Source: an uncultured Clostridia bacterium (GTDB taxonomy: Bacteria; Bacillota; Clostridia; UBA1381; UBA9506). Taken from it: 64,000 nt of DNA. The notes beneath the pieces were generated by a model. It was given only the letters and a program-made list of their open reading frames with translations. It had not been told where the DNA came from and did no database searches. The stretch lies in the NCBI GenBank assembly GCA_944393605.1, contig CALYAO010000017.1, positions 24,121 to 88,120 of the forward strand, written 5' to 3'. A program made the position numbers and the translations under genes. Positions 53,318 through 60,723 of this stretch are shown one piece after another; the first letter of the stretch is position 1, and each line of letters starts with the position of its first letter.

Positions 53318-55171
53318 CTATGCCTCCTTTCTCCCATCCTGTGCCGGCGCCTTCATGGGCAGACACATGCTGATTTTGGTGTAACAACCCTCCCGCGAGG
53401 AGAGCGTAAGCCCATACGTTGGCCCATAGAACAGTTTGATGCGCTGGTTGACATTCCCCAGCCCAATGCTCTGACGGGGATTGGGCGTTTTGGCAAACTG
53501 CGTCCCCTTCTGTGCGAGCATATCATTGAGCGCACTGACCTCCTCGGCCGGCATACCGGCACCGTTGTCTATGACCTCTATCACGGCCTGCTCCCCTGCG
53601 CGGAATGCACGCAGCAGGATCACGCCCCGGTCCCGTCCCTTCTTTTTCTCTATCCCATGGTACACCGCGTTTTCCACCAAGGGCTGTATCAGCAGCTTGG
53701 GAATCCGAAGCTGTGCGACCTCCGCATCCACCCGGCGCACCAGGTTGATCCGGTCCCCAAACCGGTACTTTAAGATGGCGATGTAATGCGTGAGGTAGGT
53801 GACCTCCTCCTCCAACGTGATTAACTTGTCGTCCCGTACAATGTTGGCCTCCATCAGCTTGGACAGAGACGTCACCATGTCGCTGATGGATTGGACACCG
53901 TTCATCTGCGCCATCCAGTTGATGGATTCCAGCGTGTTAAACAGAAAGTGCGGATTGATCTGGGCTTGCAGGGTTTTGAGCTCCGCTTCCTTCCGCGTGA
54001 TCCGCTCCTGATAGTTCCACTTGATCAGGTAGTTGATCTCGTCCACCATGGTGTTGAAGCTCTCCTCCAAAAAGCCCAGCTCGTCGCCCCGGTTGACCGG
54101 AACGCCTTGCAGCTCCCCCTTTTGCCCCAAGCGCTCCATTGCATTCACCAACAGATTGATGGGGCTCAAAAAATCCACCGTAATCAAAAGGCTGCAGGCG
54201 GTCAGCACCAGGACCGAAATACCGCATAGCAAAAAGATCCAATGCCGGAGCATGTCAATCTCACGGTACAGCTCTTTGCGGGAGACTTCCGAGAAGATGG
54301 CCCAGCCCGGTTCCCCTACCGAAACGAACGTCACCAGCATATCGTTCTGTTTGTCAAGGTAAGACCCCTCTTTGCCGCGAATTTCTCGGGCGATATCAGG
54401 CGCAATCGGCACTGCACGCTCCTCGGGCACGCGAACAATCTCCTCATTGTTCTCGGAAAGGATGGTGATGCCATGAATGTCCTGCGAGATGAGGCCCGCC
54501 GACAGGCTGCGCAGATACTCCATCTTCGCTTCGATCACCAAAAGGCCGATTTCCCTAAAATTGTTTTGATTATAGACGATCCGCGCCAGGTAGATGTGCC
54601 GCACTTTGCCGCCCACCGCATCCACAAACCACACAACCTCTCCTTGTTTCTTGCGGGCAGCCTCCGAAATCGCATCATATGGCACCGCAGTCCGTTCGCT
54701 GGTCTTCCCCGTATTTTCCGAGATATAAGCATGCATGTCTTCGGCCACCAGATGGATGGCCTGAACTTCGCTCCGGGTAAGAATGAGCCGTTTGAAGATG
54801 TTGGTGACCTCGCCTGAGAGCTCGTAATACGTCAGAGAATCCTGGCTGGTATCCTCCAGCGTCAGCACCTCATAGATTTTTCTCTCATATAGAATGCTCT
54901 GGGATATGAGTTCCAGCCCCTGGGTATAGTTCGTAATCTGATGCTTCATGGCGCCCAGCAGGTTGCCCGAATGGTTGATGGACTTGTCCCGGATGGCGCG
55001 GGCGGAGATGAGATAGCTCAGGCTGCTGATGACAAGAAGCGGAACCAAAATCTGTATACAGAGCATGATGGGGAGCTTCTTTTTAAGCGATATACTGTGA
55101 TACACCCTGACCATGCGGCGCCACAGTCCATGTAGCCGCATCGTATATGTGCTTCTCTTCTCCCGTTGCAT
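53318..55171 (-). CDS. YesM-type membrane sensor histidine kinase
   Basis: A 617-residue kinase. Two transmembrane helices (about 40-60 and 305-325, ILVPLLVISSLSYLI and GISVLVLTACSLLIT) flank an extracellular Cache-like sensor. A HAMP linker follows (NAMERLGQKGELQGVPVNRG). The His_kinase domain has phospho-acceptor His408 in INPHFLFNTLESINWM and an ATP-binding N-box (IQPLVENAVYHGIEKKKG) with VIDNGAGMP. It should phosphorylate the adjacent regulator. I use ATG at 55171, 8 nt after AGGAGG; a TTG upstream would overlap the lipoprotein gene. It sits between a binding lipoprotein and the regulator. Confidence 0.92.
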   Translation of the reverse strand: MQREKRSTYTMRLHGLWRRMVRVYHSISLKKKLPIMLCIQILVPLLVISSLSYLISARAIRDKSINHSGNLLGAMKHQITNYTQGLELISQSILYERKIYEVLTLEDTSQDSLTYYELSGEVTNIFKRLILTRSEVQAIHLVAEDMHAYISENTGKTSERTAVPYDAISEAARKKQGEVVWFVDAVGGKVRHIYLARIVYNQNNFREIGLLVIEAKMEYLRSLSAGLISQDIHGITILSENNEEIVRVPEERAVPIAPDIAREIRGKEGSYLDKQNDMLVTFVSVGEPGWAIFSEVSRKELYREIDMLRHWIFLLCGISVLVLTACSLLITVDFLSPINLLVNAMERLGQKGELQGVPVNRGDELGFLEESFNTMVDEINYLIKWNYQERITRKEAELKTLQAQINPHFLFNTLESINWMAQMNGVQSISDMVTSLSKLMEANIVRDDKLITLEEEVTYLTHYIAILKYRFGDRINLVRRVDAEVAQLRIPKLLIQPLVENAVYHGIEKKKGRDRGVILLRAFRAGEQAVIEVIDNGAGMPAEEVSALNDMLAQKGTQFAKTPNPRQSIGLGNVNQRIKLFYGPTYGLTLSSREGCYTKISMCLPMKAPAQDGRKEA

Positions 55172-55196
55172 CCTAGCGCCCTCCTCTCCGCCGCGG

Positions 55197-56564
55197 TCAT
55201 GCAATGGCCCCTTGCAGGCTCCCCAGCTCAGTCTGATACCACTGGATCACCTCGTCCCAAACGGCCTGCGCGGTCGTGGTCCCTTCCAGCACATAGGGCA
55301 GCTGCTTGATCACCGTGTTGTTCCAAACCGATCGGTCTATGATGCTGTCGGGCGGCAGAATGACTTCTTTGGTGTTGTCAATCAGCAGACGGCCGCGCTT
55401 CATCAATCCGCTGTAATACACGTCAGGCGGCGGGATCTTCACAGCACTGGACATACGCGTGCGCTCTGAAAACAGCGATGCAATCTTCTCCGAGGTCAAA
55501 TATGCCAGCAAATCCACAGCGGCCTCCCGCGTTTTGGGCACCTCCCAGGCCGACTGGCTGAGGAAAAACGTCCCCGATCCCAGCCCATAGATCAGCGCCG
55601 TTGGATCTCCCTTGCCGCCTTGGATGGCCGGGAATGGAATCATATCCACCGTCAGAGGGACATCCTGCCCGCTTTCCGTCTCGGTGCTACTCAGATTGAC
55701 AGACGAGACCCGCTGGTTGACCTCCCCGATGAACTCCGAACGCTGCACGATCATTGCCGCCTGCTTGTTGTAAAACAACTCCTGTGCGCTACTATCACTG
55801 AGCGAAAATGCGTTGGCCGGAAAGGCGCCCAGCTCATACAACTCCTTCACATACGCCAGCGCCTCCACGTAACACGGGCTGATCTGACCGCCCTGGAACG
55901 CATACTCCACCTCCAGACGGCCTCCAAGTGCCGCGATGATACTTTGGTACAAAAGGGACCCGATATATTGCGCATTGAAAGAGATGGGAATCACATCGGA
56001 CGCCAAAAAGGCATTCACCGCGCGTTTTAGCCCCTCAAAATCCTGCGGGATTTCCACCCGATACGCCTCGAACATGTCGGTATTTAAAAACATGCACTGA
56101 TAGGTCAGCTCCAGCGGGATGCCGTAGATGCGGCCATCCACCGTAACATTGTCCCATGCGCTCTTCTCAAACTGTCTCTTCCAATCGGACTGTGACTCCA
56201 GCAAATCTGTCAGATCGGCTACCTTGCCCGCACGTATCAAGGTATTGACGTTGGCACCTGGCCAGATGGCGAACAAATCGGGATCGTTCCCCGAAGCAAA
56301 ATCGGTCTTTAGCTTCATCAAAAAATCCTCGCCCGTCATGGATTCATTTACGATCTCCACATCGGCGGGATATTGTTCCAGCACGTACCGAAGCGTGTTC
56401 GCCTTGGAATCACTGCCCGACCACGGACAGATCAGACGCAGGCGCACCGGTTCCTCTCCAACCGATGCCTCCGAAAAGCGCAGCAGCTCATAGTCCTGTC
56501 CGCAAGAAGACACCAATACCGCCAACAACACTACCCACACCAAACACACCGTCTTTTTCCACAC
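55197..56564 (-). CDS. Extracellular solute-binding lipoprotein of the sensor operon
   Basis: A 455-residue lipoprotein with lipobox VLVSSCGQD (Cys21). The mature part is a family 1 solute-binding protein (RLRLICPWSGSDSKANTLRYV, FASGNDPDLFAIWPGANVN, YGIPLELTYQCMFLNTDMF). It has no permease genes of its own: the transporter operon 4-7 kb away carries a separate binding protein. Encoded directly before YesM and YesN-like proteins, it may present ligand to the kinase as an auxiliary sensor. The start is GTG at 56564, 8 nt after AGGAGG. Shared use with the CUT1 permeases is the alternative. Confidence 0.88.
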   Translation of the reverse strand: MWKKTVCLVWVVLLAVLVSSCGQDYELLRFSEASVGEEPVRLRLICPWSGSDSKANTLRYVLEQYPADVEIVNESMTGEDFLMKLKTDFASGNDPDLFAIWPGANVNTLIRAGKVADLTDLLESQSDWKRQFEKSAWDNVTVDGRIYGIPLELTYQCMFLNTDMFEAYRVEIPQDFEGLKRAVNAFLASDVIPISFNAQYIGSLLYQSIIAALGGRLEVEYAFQGGQISPCYVEALAYVKELYELGAFPANAFSLSDSSAQELFYNKQAAMIVQRSEFIGEVNQRVSSVNLSSTETESGQDVPLTVDMIPFPAIQGGKGDPTALIYGLGSGTFFLSQSAWEVPKTREAAVDLLAYLTSEKIASLFSERTRMSSAVKIPPPDVYYSGLMKRGRLLIDNTKEVILPPDSIIDRSVWNNTVIKQLPYVLEGTTTAQAVWDEVIQWYQTELGSLQGAIA

Positions 56565-56595
56565 AGCATTCCCTCCTAGGTGTCACACCGTCCAT

Positions 56596-56620
56596 TTGCA
56601 TGCCTCCCGCCGGCATGCAA
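56596..56620 (-). promoter_or_regulatory. Leader hairpin of the sensor operon
   Basis: TTGCATGCC (56596-56604) and GGCATGCAA (56612-56620) form a perfect 9-bp stem with a 7-nt loop. It lies between the promoter and the ribosome site of the lipoprotein gene. No T-run follows, so it may affect mRNA stability rather than termination. Confidence 0.5.
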
Positions 56621-56646
56621 TCCGAATCCTCCATGGAATGTCAACC

Positions 56647-56675
56647 ATTATATCACAAATTTGCCGTTCAAACAA
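56647..56675 (-). promoter_or_regulatory. Promoter of the sensor operon
   Basis: On the minus strand TTGTTT (56670-56675) and TATAAT (56647-56652) are 17 bp apart. The region upstream does not carry a convincing copy of the 36-bp element, so autoregulation through that element is not supported. Confidence 0.8.
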
Positions 56676-56753
56676 TCCGCTATGTAAAAAAAAGGAGAAT
56701 ACCACCGAAATTTCCAAAAAACGGCTCCCAATCGGCACAGTGCTATAAAGCAC

Positions 56754-56782
56754 TTGCTTTTTGCGCGCCAGTCGGGTACAAT
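56754..56782 (+). promoter_or_regulatory. Promoter of the VOC-family gene
   Basis: TTGCTT (56754-56759) and TACAAT (56777-56782) are 17 bp apart, with a leader of about 30 nt containing AAAGGAGATGATCGT before the start codon. Confidence 0.75.
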
Positions 56783-56817
56783 GGTGCTATGTTATGCAAA
56801 TCAAAGGAGATGATCGT

Positions 56818-57213
56818 ATGATTCAGCGAATGGGACATGTCGCCTTCGTGGTGCGCGATATGGCGCAATCCCTGGCTTTTTACCGGGACATCCTCGGTTT
56901 TGAGCAAGCGTTTACCCTACAGGACCAGGACGGGGCACCCTGGATTGAGTATCTGAAGCTCCCCGGGGGGCAGTTTTTAGAGTTGTTTTACAACCGGACC
57001 AACATGCAGGAAAACGCCTCCTATTCCCATCTGTGTCTGGAGGTGGATGACATCCAAGCCATTGCAGCGCACCTGCGCCGCCACCATGTCCCCCTGGACG
57101 AGGAGCCCAAACAGGGAGAGGACACCAACTGGCAGTGCTGGGCCAAAGATCCCGACGGCAACCGAATTGAGTTTATGCAGATGATGCCGACGTCGCCACA
57201 GGCAAATGTCTAA
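56818..57213 (+). CDS. VOC-superfamily (glyoxalase-like) protein
   Basis: A 131-residue cytosolic protein of the vicinal oxygen chelate fold with two beta-alpha-beta-beta-beta modules. Likely metal ligands are His in RMGHVAFVV, Glu in QFLELFYN, His in SYSHLCLEVDD and Glu in NRIEFMQMM, the arrangement of glyoxalase I and relatives. The LGFEQAF and KDPDGNRIEF segments are typical. Substrate is unknown; small VOC proteins next to sugar clusters are sometimes lactoylglutathione-lyase-like or epimerases. ATG at 56818 follows AAAGGAGATGATCGT. Monocistronic. Confidence 0.87.
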   Translation: MIQRMGHVAFVVRDMAQSLAFYRDILGFEQAFTLQDQDGAPWIEYLKLPGGQFLELFYNRTNMQENASYSHLCLEVDDIQAIAAHLRRHHVPLDEEPKQGEDTNWQCWAKDPDGNRIEFMQMMPTSPQANV

Positions 57214-57543
57214 AACAACCTTTGGTCAAAGCGGACAGTGTGGTCCGAAAGCCTCTGGAGGGGCCGATCCATGCGCTCCAATGGATTGGTGAAGGACCGC
57301 CACAGCAGAGAGAAGAATTTTTCTGTTGATGCGGCACAGTACCGTCCCTTTAGCTTGTTTCACAAAGCCCAGCAAGCTGCTTTGTGTCGCATGAAGGGAT
57401 ACCCGTGAACCCGCGCGCATCGGCGGAGCATGCCGGCAATACCCAGCGTCCGCCAGACACCCACCCAAGCGCGCGTCCCTTGACAGGATAAGCCGCATCT
57501 CTCTGCAACTGCGCACGGCACGTGCCTTCGCGTATCAGCATGC
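57214..57543. other. Gap of about 330 nt, no supported gene
   Basis: This stretch follows the VOC gene and ends in a strong plus-strand terminator. Open frames on the minus strand lack ribosome sites and known motifs. It is GC-rich with several local inverted repeats. An untranslated RNA or a long 3' UTR is possible but I see no signature of a known RNA family. Confidence 0.5.
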
Positions 57544-57580
57544 AAGAAGGCCCGGCCAAAAGCCGGGCCTTCTTTTTTTT
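57544..57580 (+). terminator. Strong plus-strand terminator
   Basis: GAAGGCCCGGC and GCCGGGCCTTC form a perfect 11-bp stem with a short A-rich loop, followed by TTTTTTTT. An A-tract on the left could also let it act on the minus strand after the catalase relic, though the T-run there is weak. Confidence 0.93.
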
Positions 57581-57598
57581 GCCGCGCGAGTATCCGCC

Positions 57599-57778
57599 TC
57601 ATTTTTTCCCATGGAAATGCTGGGATTGAATGCGGTCGAGCGCTTCCCCAAACCGTTGGAAATGCACGATTTCCCGCTGCCGCAAATATTTAATAACCTT
57701 ATTGACATCCGGGTCATTGGAAACCCGGAGAATATTGTCGTACGTTGCCCGTGCTTTCTGTTCTGCTGCAACCATGTA
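57599..57778 (-). pseudogene. C-terminal relic of a manganese catalase (CotJC-like), copy 2
   Basis: The minus strand encodes YMVAAEQKARATYDNILRV, a NDPDVNKVIKYL segment, QREIVHFQRFGEAL and DRIQSQHFHGKK, then TGA. The helix with E and H ligands (AAEQKA, REIVHFQRF) is the C-terminal part of the four-helix bundle of manganese catalases and spore-coat CotJC. An in-frame TAG lies six codons upstream of the ATG at 57775 and no ribosome site precedes it. Only the last about 59 residues of a family of about 190 or more remain. A shorter relic of the same gene end lies at 16017-16073. Confidence 0.8.
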
Positions 57779-57903
57779 AGAACAACAAATCTAGAAGCGA
57801 GATGTCTGGTGGCACAAAAGGTACCGACTTACCAGATAAAAACTTACCATTACAAATGATGGGACAAGCTGTTTTCAATTTATTGAATCCAAACAAAAAT
57901 AAT

Positions 57904-57933
57904 TAAAACAGGCTGTTTTTACAGCCTGTTTTT
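57904..57933 (+). terminator. Terminator or attenuator upstream of the Tad locus
   Basis: AACAGGCTGT, a TTTT loop and ACAGCCTGTT form a perfect 10-bp stem, followed by a run of T. It lies 24 nt before the first Tad-locus gene with no plus-strand gene immediately upstream. It may insulate the locus or act as an attenuator if transcription starts in the AT-rich region at 57780-57900. Confidence 0.8.
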
Positions 57934-57957
57934 TTATGCCAAGAAAGGAGAGAGCCC

Positions 57958-58401
57958 ATGCTTTTACTGCACGACAATCCCTTCCACATCACCCGCGTCG
58001 GGGGCGCCCTATTTTTAGAGGATGCCCCCGAACCCCTCATCAGCAAGATGACAGCTCTTGGGATGGTAAACGAGGACATGCAGTTGTCCTCTGCTTTTGT
58101 AGAGGAACTGGCACAGGACGATGCGGACAACCTCTTTTTCCGCATGCTGGAGCGGCCCGAAAAAGAAGCAGAGCTTGCGTCTATGCTGCAAATCATTTCC
58201 CGGCTGGCTCGCAGCGACCGAAACAAGAACGCACCGTTGATACTAAAAGGCCTGTTCTGTTACGCCACCGACACCGTCCCACCTTACTTTGCGCCCGTCA
58301 TGCACAGCCGTTTCCGGACCATATACCTACGCACAATTATGCTACATCTGTCGGAGTTACTCTATGAAGAATACGCTCAGACCGATTGGGGGCAGGTATA
58401 A
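57958..58401 (+). CDS. Unknown protein at the head of the Tad pilus locus
   Basis: A 147-residue protein with no signal, membrane helix or recognised motif. It begins LLLHDNPFHITRVGGALFLE and is mostly helical and acidic. The ATG at 57958 follows AAGAAAGGAGAGAGCCC, an excellent ribosome site, and the stop overlaps the next start (TAATG), so it is a real gene coupled to the pilus ATPase-like gene. It may be a local regulator or assembly factor; this is inferred only from position. Confidence 0.65.
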   Translation: MLLLHDNPFHITRVGGALFLEDAPEPLISKMTALGMVNEDMQLSSAFVEELAQDDADNLFFRMLERPEKEAELASMLQIISRLARSDRNKNAPLILKGLFCYATDTVPPYFAPVMHSRFRTIYLRTIMLHLSELLYEEYAQTDWGQV

Positions 58402-59315
58402 TGCGCGTACTCTCCCTCTTGGGCTCCCAACATGTACAAGATGATATTGCCCGTATGTTGAAGCGCGTGACGTTTGTGACATCCGACTGCCAGGATACGG
58501 TGGCATTTTTGTCTGTGCTGGAACAAGACCCTACCATTGAGGCCAGCCTCATCAGCCGCCAACAACTGCTGCATGTAGATGTGGATGCCTTTTTTCAGGC
58601 TGTTCGGACAGTGGCCCCTTCACTGCGCCTCGTCCTGCTGACGGATGACCCGGCAGGTGATCGGCAACGGTTAGAAAACACTTTTGCCATCCACCAGTTC
58701 CTCCCCGCACACTCACTGGACGGCCACGCGCTGGAACGTGCCCTTTTCGGGGAAGAAACACCAGCCGAGCGGCCATCCAAGGTAAAATCCTTGCCAACAC
58801 GCGGACCCTATCGCATTGGCATCTTTGGCACGACGCATGGTGCGGGCGTGACCAGCATGACCGTAACTCTGGCGGAAGCATTCGCGGGCACGGGCGCATC
58901 CACCATCGCTGTGGAGCTCACAGGCAACCATACGCTATCCACCGTCAAAGGCAAGGCCCAATATGTATGCGAGATGCCACCCGAACCGCCCCCACAGTTC
59001 ACGATTGTAGATTTTGGTGTCCCGTTTCACATCACACCGGAAGGTATATTCATGGGTAAATCCATCCCACAAGAAATTGTGCAGCTGCTCCAAGGCTGTG
59101 ACCTCAAGGTGTGCATGGCCTTTGCCGCACCATGGCAGATACAAAAAGCGGTATATTTCATGGAGGATCGCAATTGGCGCCATGAAATCACGCAGGGATA
59201 TGTGTTTTTGTTTGACAGCCTCCCCCAAGGGTTGCCTGCCCCTCCGGTCCCCATCTTTGAACGCAACGACCCGCAATTTGCGGAGCGCGTTGCCAAACTA
59301 TTTTTAGGAAGGTGA
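58401..59315 (+). CDS. CpaE/TadZ-like protein with degenerate P-loop
   Basis: A 304-residue protein. The N-terminal about 115 residues resemble the receiver-like domain of CpaE/TadZ (RVLSLLGSQHVQDDIARML, LRLVLLTDDPAGD). From about 135 a MinD/ParA-type fold starts with YRIGIFGTTHGAGVTSMTVT. The deviant Walker A motif normally reads KGGxGKT/S; here both lysines are replaced (THGAGVTS), so ATP hydrolysis is unlikely. TadZ-type proteins place the Tad machine in the cell. The start overlaps the upstream stop by one base. An active-looking P-loop paralogue follows at 60001. Confidence 0.75.
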   Translation: MRVLSLLGSQHVQDDIARMLKRVTFVTSDCQDTVAFLSVLEQDPTIEASLISRQQLLHVDVDAFFQAVRTVAPSLRLVLLTDDPAGDRQRLENTFAIHQFLPAHSLDGHALERALFGEETPAERPSKVKSLPTRGPYRIGIFGTTHGAGVTSMTVTLAEAFAGTGASTIAVELTGNHTLSTVKGKAQYVCEMPPEPPPQFTIVDFGVPFHITPEGIFMGKSIPQEIVQLLQGCDLKVCMAFAAPWQIQKAVYFMEDRNWRHEITQGYVFLFDSLPQGLPAPPVPIFERNDPQFAERVAKLFLGR

Positions 59316-60004
59316 TGCATTTGAAAGGAAAACACATCTTGGACAATCGAATGGCTCTGGGCGGACTGTGCCTGGGGCTGGCAGCAGTCATTGCTTTCGT
59401 GGTGATCCCCATGCTTTACCGCGGCCGGGGTGAAACGACACAAGTTTTGCGGCTGACCCAAACGGTTACAGCAGGGACACAGCTCACGCCCGATATGCTC
59501 ACACAGGTGGAAGTAGGGAGCTTTGGTTTGCCCGCTGCCGTACTCCGGGAAACGGATGAGGCTGTCGGAAAATATGCCCGACTCACCATCACGCCCGACG
59601 ACCTGCTCCTGCCCGATAAGCTGGCAGACGCCGCCACGGACGAGGCGATAGACCAGCTCGTAGCAGAAGGGAAACGGCTGGTATCCATAAGCATCGGCAG
59701 CATTGCGGCAGGTGTCGCGGGACACCTACAACCCGGCGACATCGTGACCATTGCCAGCTATTCAGACGGCAGTAAAAACGCAGCCATTGACCCCGATTTG
59801 CGTGGTTTGACGGTATATGGAATTGAAAATGCAGATGCCTTGCCCGTCTCCTCATCTCCTGACGAGACGAACGACAGTCACCTGCCCGCCACACTGACGC
59901 TCATCGTCTCCGACGCGCAGGCCCAAAAGCTCATCGCGGCGGAATATGGAGGCAGCCTGCATGTATTGTTTGAGCGGCGCGGCCCAGGGGAGGTGACGGG
60001 ATGA
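59315..60004 (+). CDS. cpaB: CpaB/RcpC-like Tad pilus assembly protein
   Basis: A 229-residue protein with one N-terminal transmembrane helix (LGGLCLGLAAVIAFVVIPML). A SAF domain (VTAGTQLTPDMLTQVEVGSF) follows, then a CpaB-type region (GKRLVSISIGSIAAGVAGHLQPGDIVTI). Such proteins lie outside the membrane and are thought to help pilus secretion. Start choice is uncertain: GTG at 59312, ATG at 59315 (TGATG with the previous stop) or TTG at 59321 are all close to AGGAAGG. It overlaps the next gene by four bases (ATGA). Confidence 0.85.
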   Translation: MHLKGKHILDNRMALGGLCLGLAAVIAFVVIPMLYRGRGETTQVLRLTQTVTAGTQLTPDMLTQVEVGSFGLPAAVLRETDEAVGKYARLTITPDDLLLPDKLADAATDEAIDQLVAEGKRLVSISIGSIAAGVAGHLQPGDIVTIASYSDGSKNAAIDPDLRGLTVYGIENADALPVSSSPDETNDSHLPATLTLIVSDAQAQKLIAAEYGGSLHVLFERRGPGEVTG

Positions 60005-60720
60005 TTTCCAAGATGATTGCAGTCTGGGGCCGGGCAGGCAGCGGTAAAACGACGCTTGCAGTAAGCCTTGCAGTAGCACTCGCCCACCAGGAATACCTCG
60101 TTGGCCTCATCAGCACCCGCACAGGGTATGGGGAACTGCAAACCCTGTTTGGCCAGCACATCCCGCAGACCAAGGGGCTATACGCGGCTTTATATGGGGG
60201 TGACAAGAATTGCTTCATCCCATCGGGACACATGGAGGGGCTGTACCTGCTCTCTGTTCACAACGGCATGGATGCATTGCTCCTGTCCACCATATCGTCC
60301 GAGGAAGTAAACGCTCTGTACGCAGATGCCGCCACCCGCTTTGACCTCATTGTGGTGGACGGCGACGAAAACCTTGACAACCCGCTTTCCAGTATCGCAC
60401 TGACCCAATGCGCCAAGTTACTGATGCTCCACCATCCCAGTGTGGCAGATAGCCTGTGGTACGCGAGCACCGAGCGGATACGGGCCCTCCTAGGCTTGAA
60501 TGACAAAGCGGTACACCTGCTCAGCAACGACGACCGTACCTGTGACACTGCCGCATTTTCCGCAGCTCTGTCCGTTCCATATTTCGTTCAACTGGCACAC
60601 GTCCCCGATGCACCCATGTTGGCAAATACCGGAACACCGTTGTATAAGTCTCGCACCAAAGGTGCAGAGGCATACACCAAGGCCGTGGATAAGCTGGCGC
60701 GCATGTGTTTGGAGGTGTAG
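60001..60720 (+). CDS. tadZ: ParA/MinD-type P-loop ATPase of the Tad locus
   Basis: A 239-residue P-loop protein with an intact Walker A motif at residues 9-18 (GRAGSGKTTL) and a Walker B-like FDLIVVDGDEN near 118. It lacks the receiver-like N-domain that the degenerate paralogue at 58401 keeps, so the two together could correspond to one split CpaE/TadZ function. It should use ATP to localise the pilus machine. The start ATG at 60001 overlaps the cpaB stop; cpaF follows with a GTG 3 nt downstream. The symbol is by position and similarity only. Confidence 0.75.
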   Translation: MISKMIAVWGRAGSGKTTLAVSLAVALAHQEYLVGLISTRTGYGELQTLFGQHIPQTKGLYAALYGGDKNCFIPSGHMEGLYLLSVHNGMDALLLSTISSEEVNALYADAATRFDLIVVDGDENLDNPLSSIALTQCAKLLMLHHPSVADSLWYASTERIRALLGLNDKAVHLLSNDDRTCDTAAFSAALSVPYFVQLAHVPDAPMLANTGTPLYKSRTKGAEAYTKAVDKLARMCLEV

Positions 60721-60723
60721 CAG

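Noticed and set aside
52028..53773. Plus-strand open frame of 581 codons opposite the regulator and kinase genes
   Set aside because: It is antisense to two well-defined signalling proteins and has no domain, signal or start context.
56647..56700. Possible copy of the 36-bp element at the sensor operon promoter
   Set aside because: Only about half of the proximal positions agree and the distal half-site is absent.
57226..57602. Several minus-strand frames in the gap after the VOC gene
   Set aside because: Overlapping frames in different phases, no ribosome sites, no recognisable protein features.
57782..57900. AT-rich stretch before the Tad locus considered as a riboswitch
   Set aside because: No conserved core of a known riboswitch class could be seen; only the hairpin with T-run is supported.
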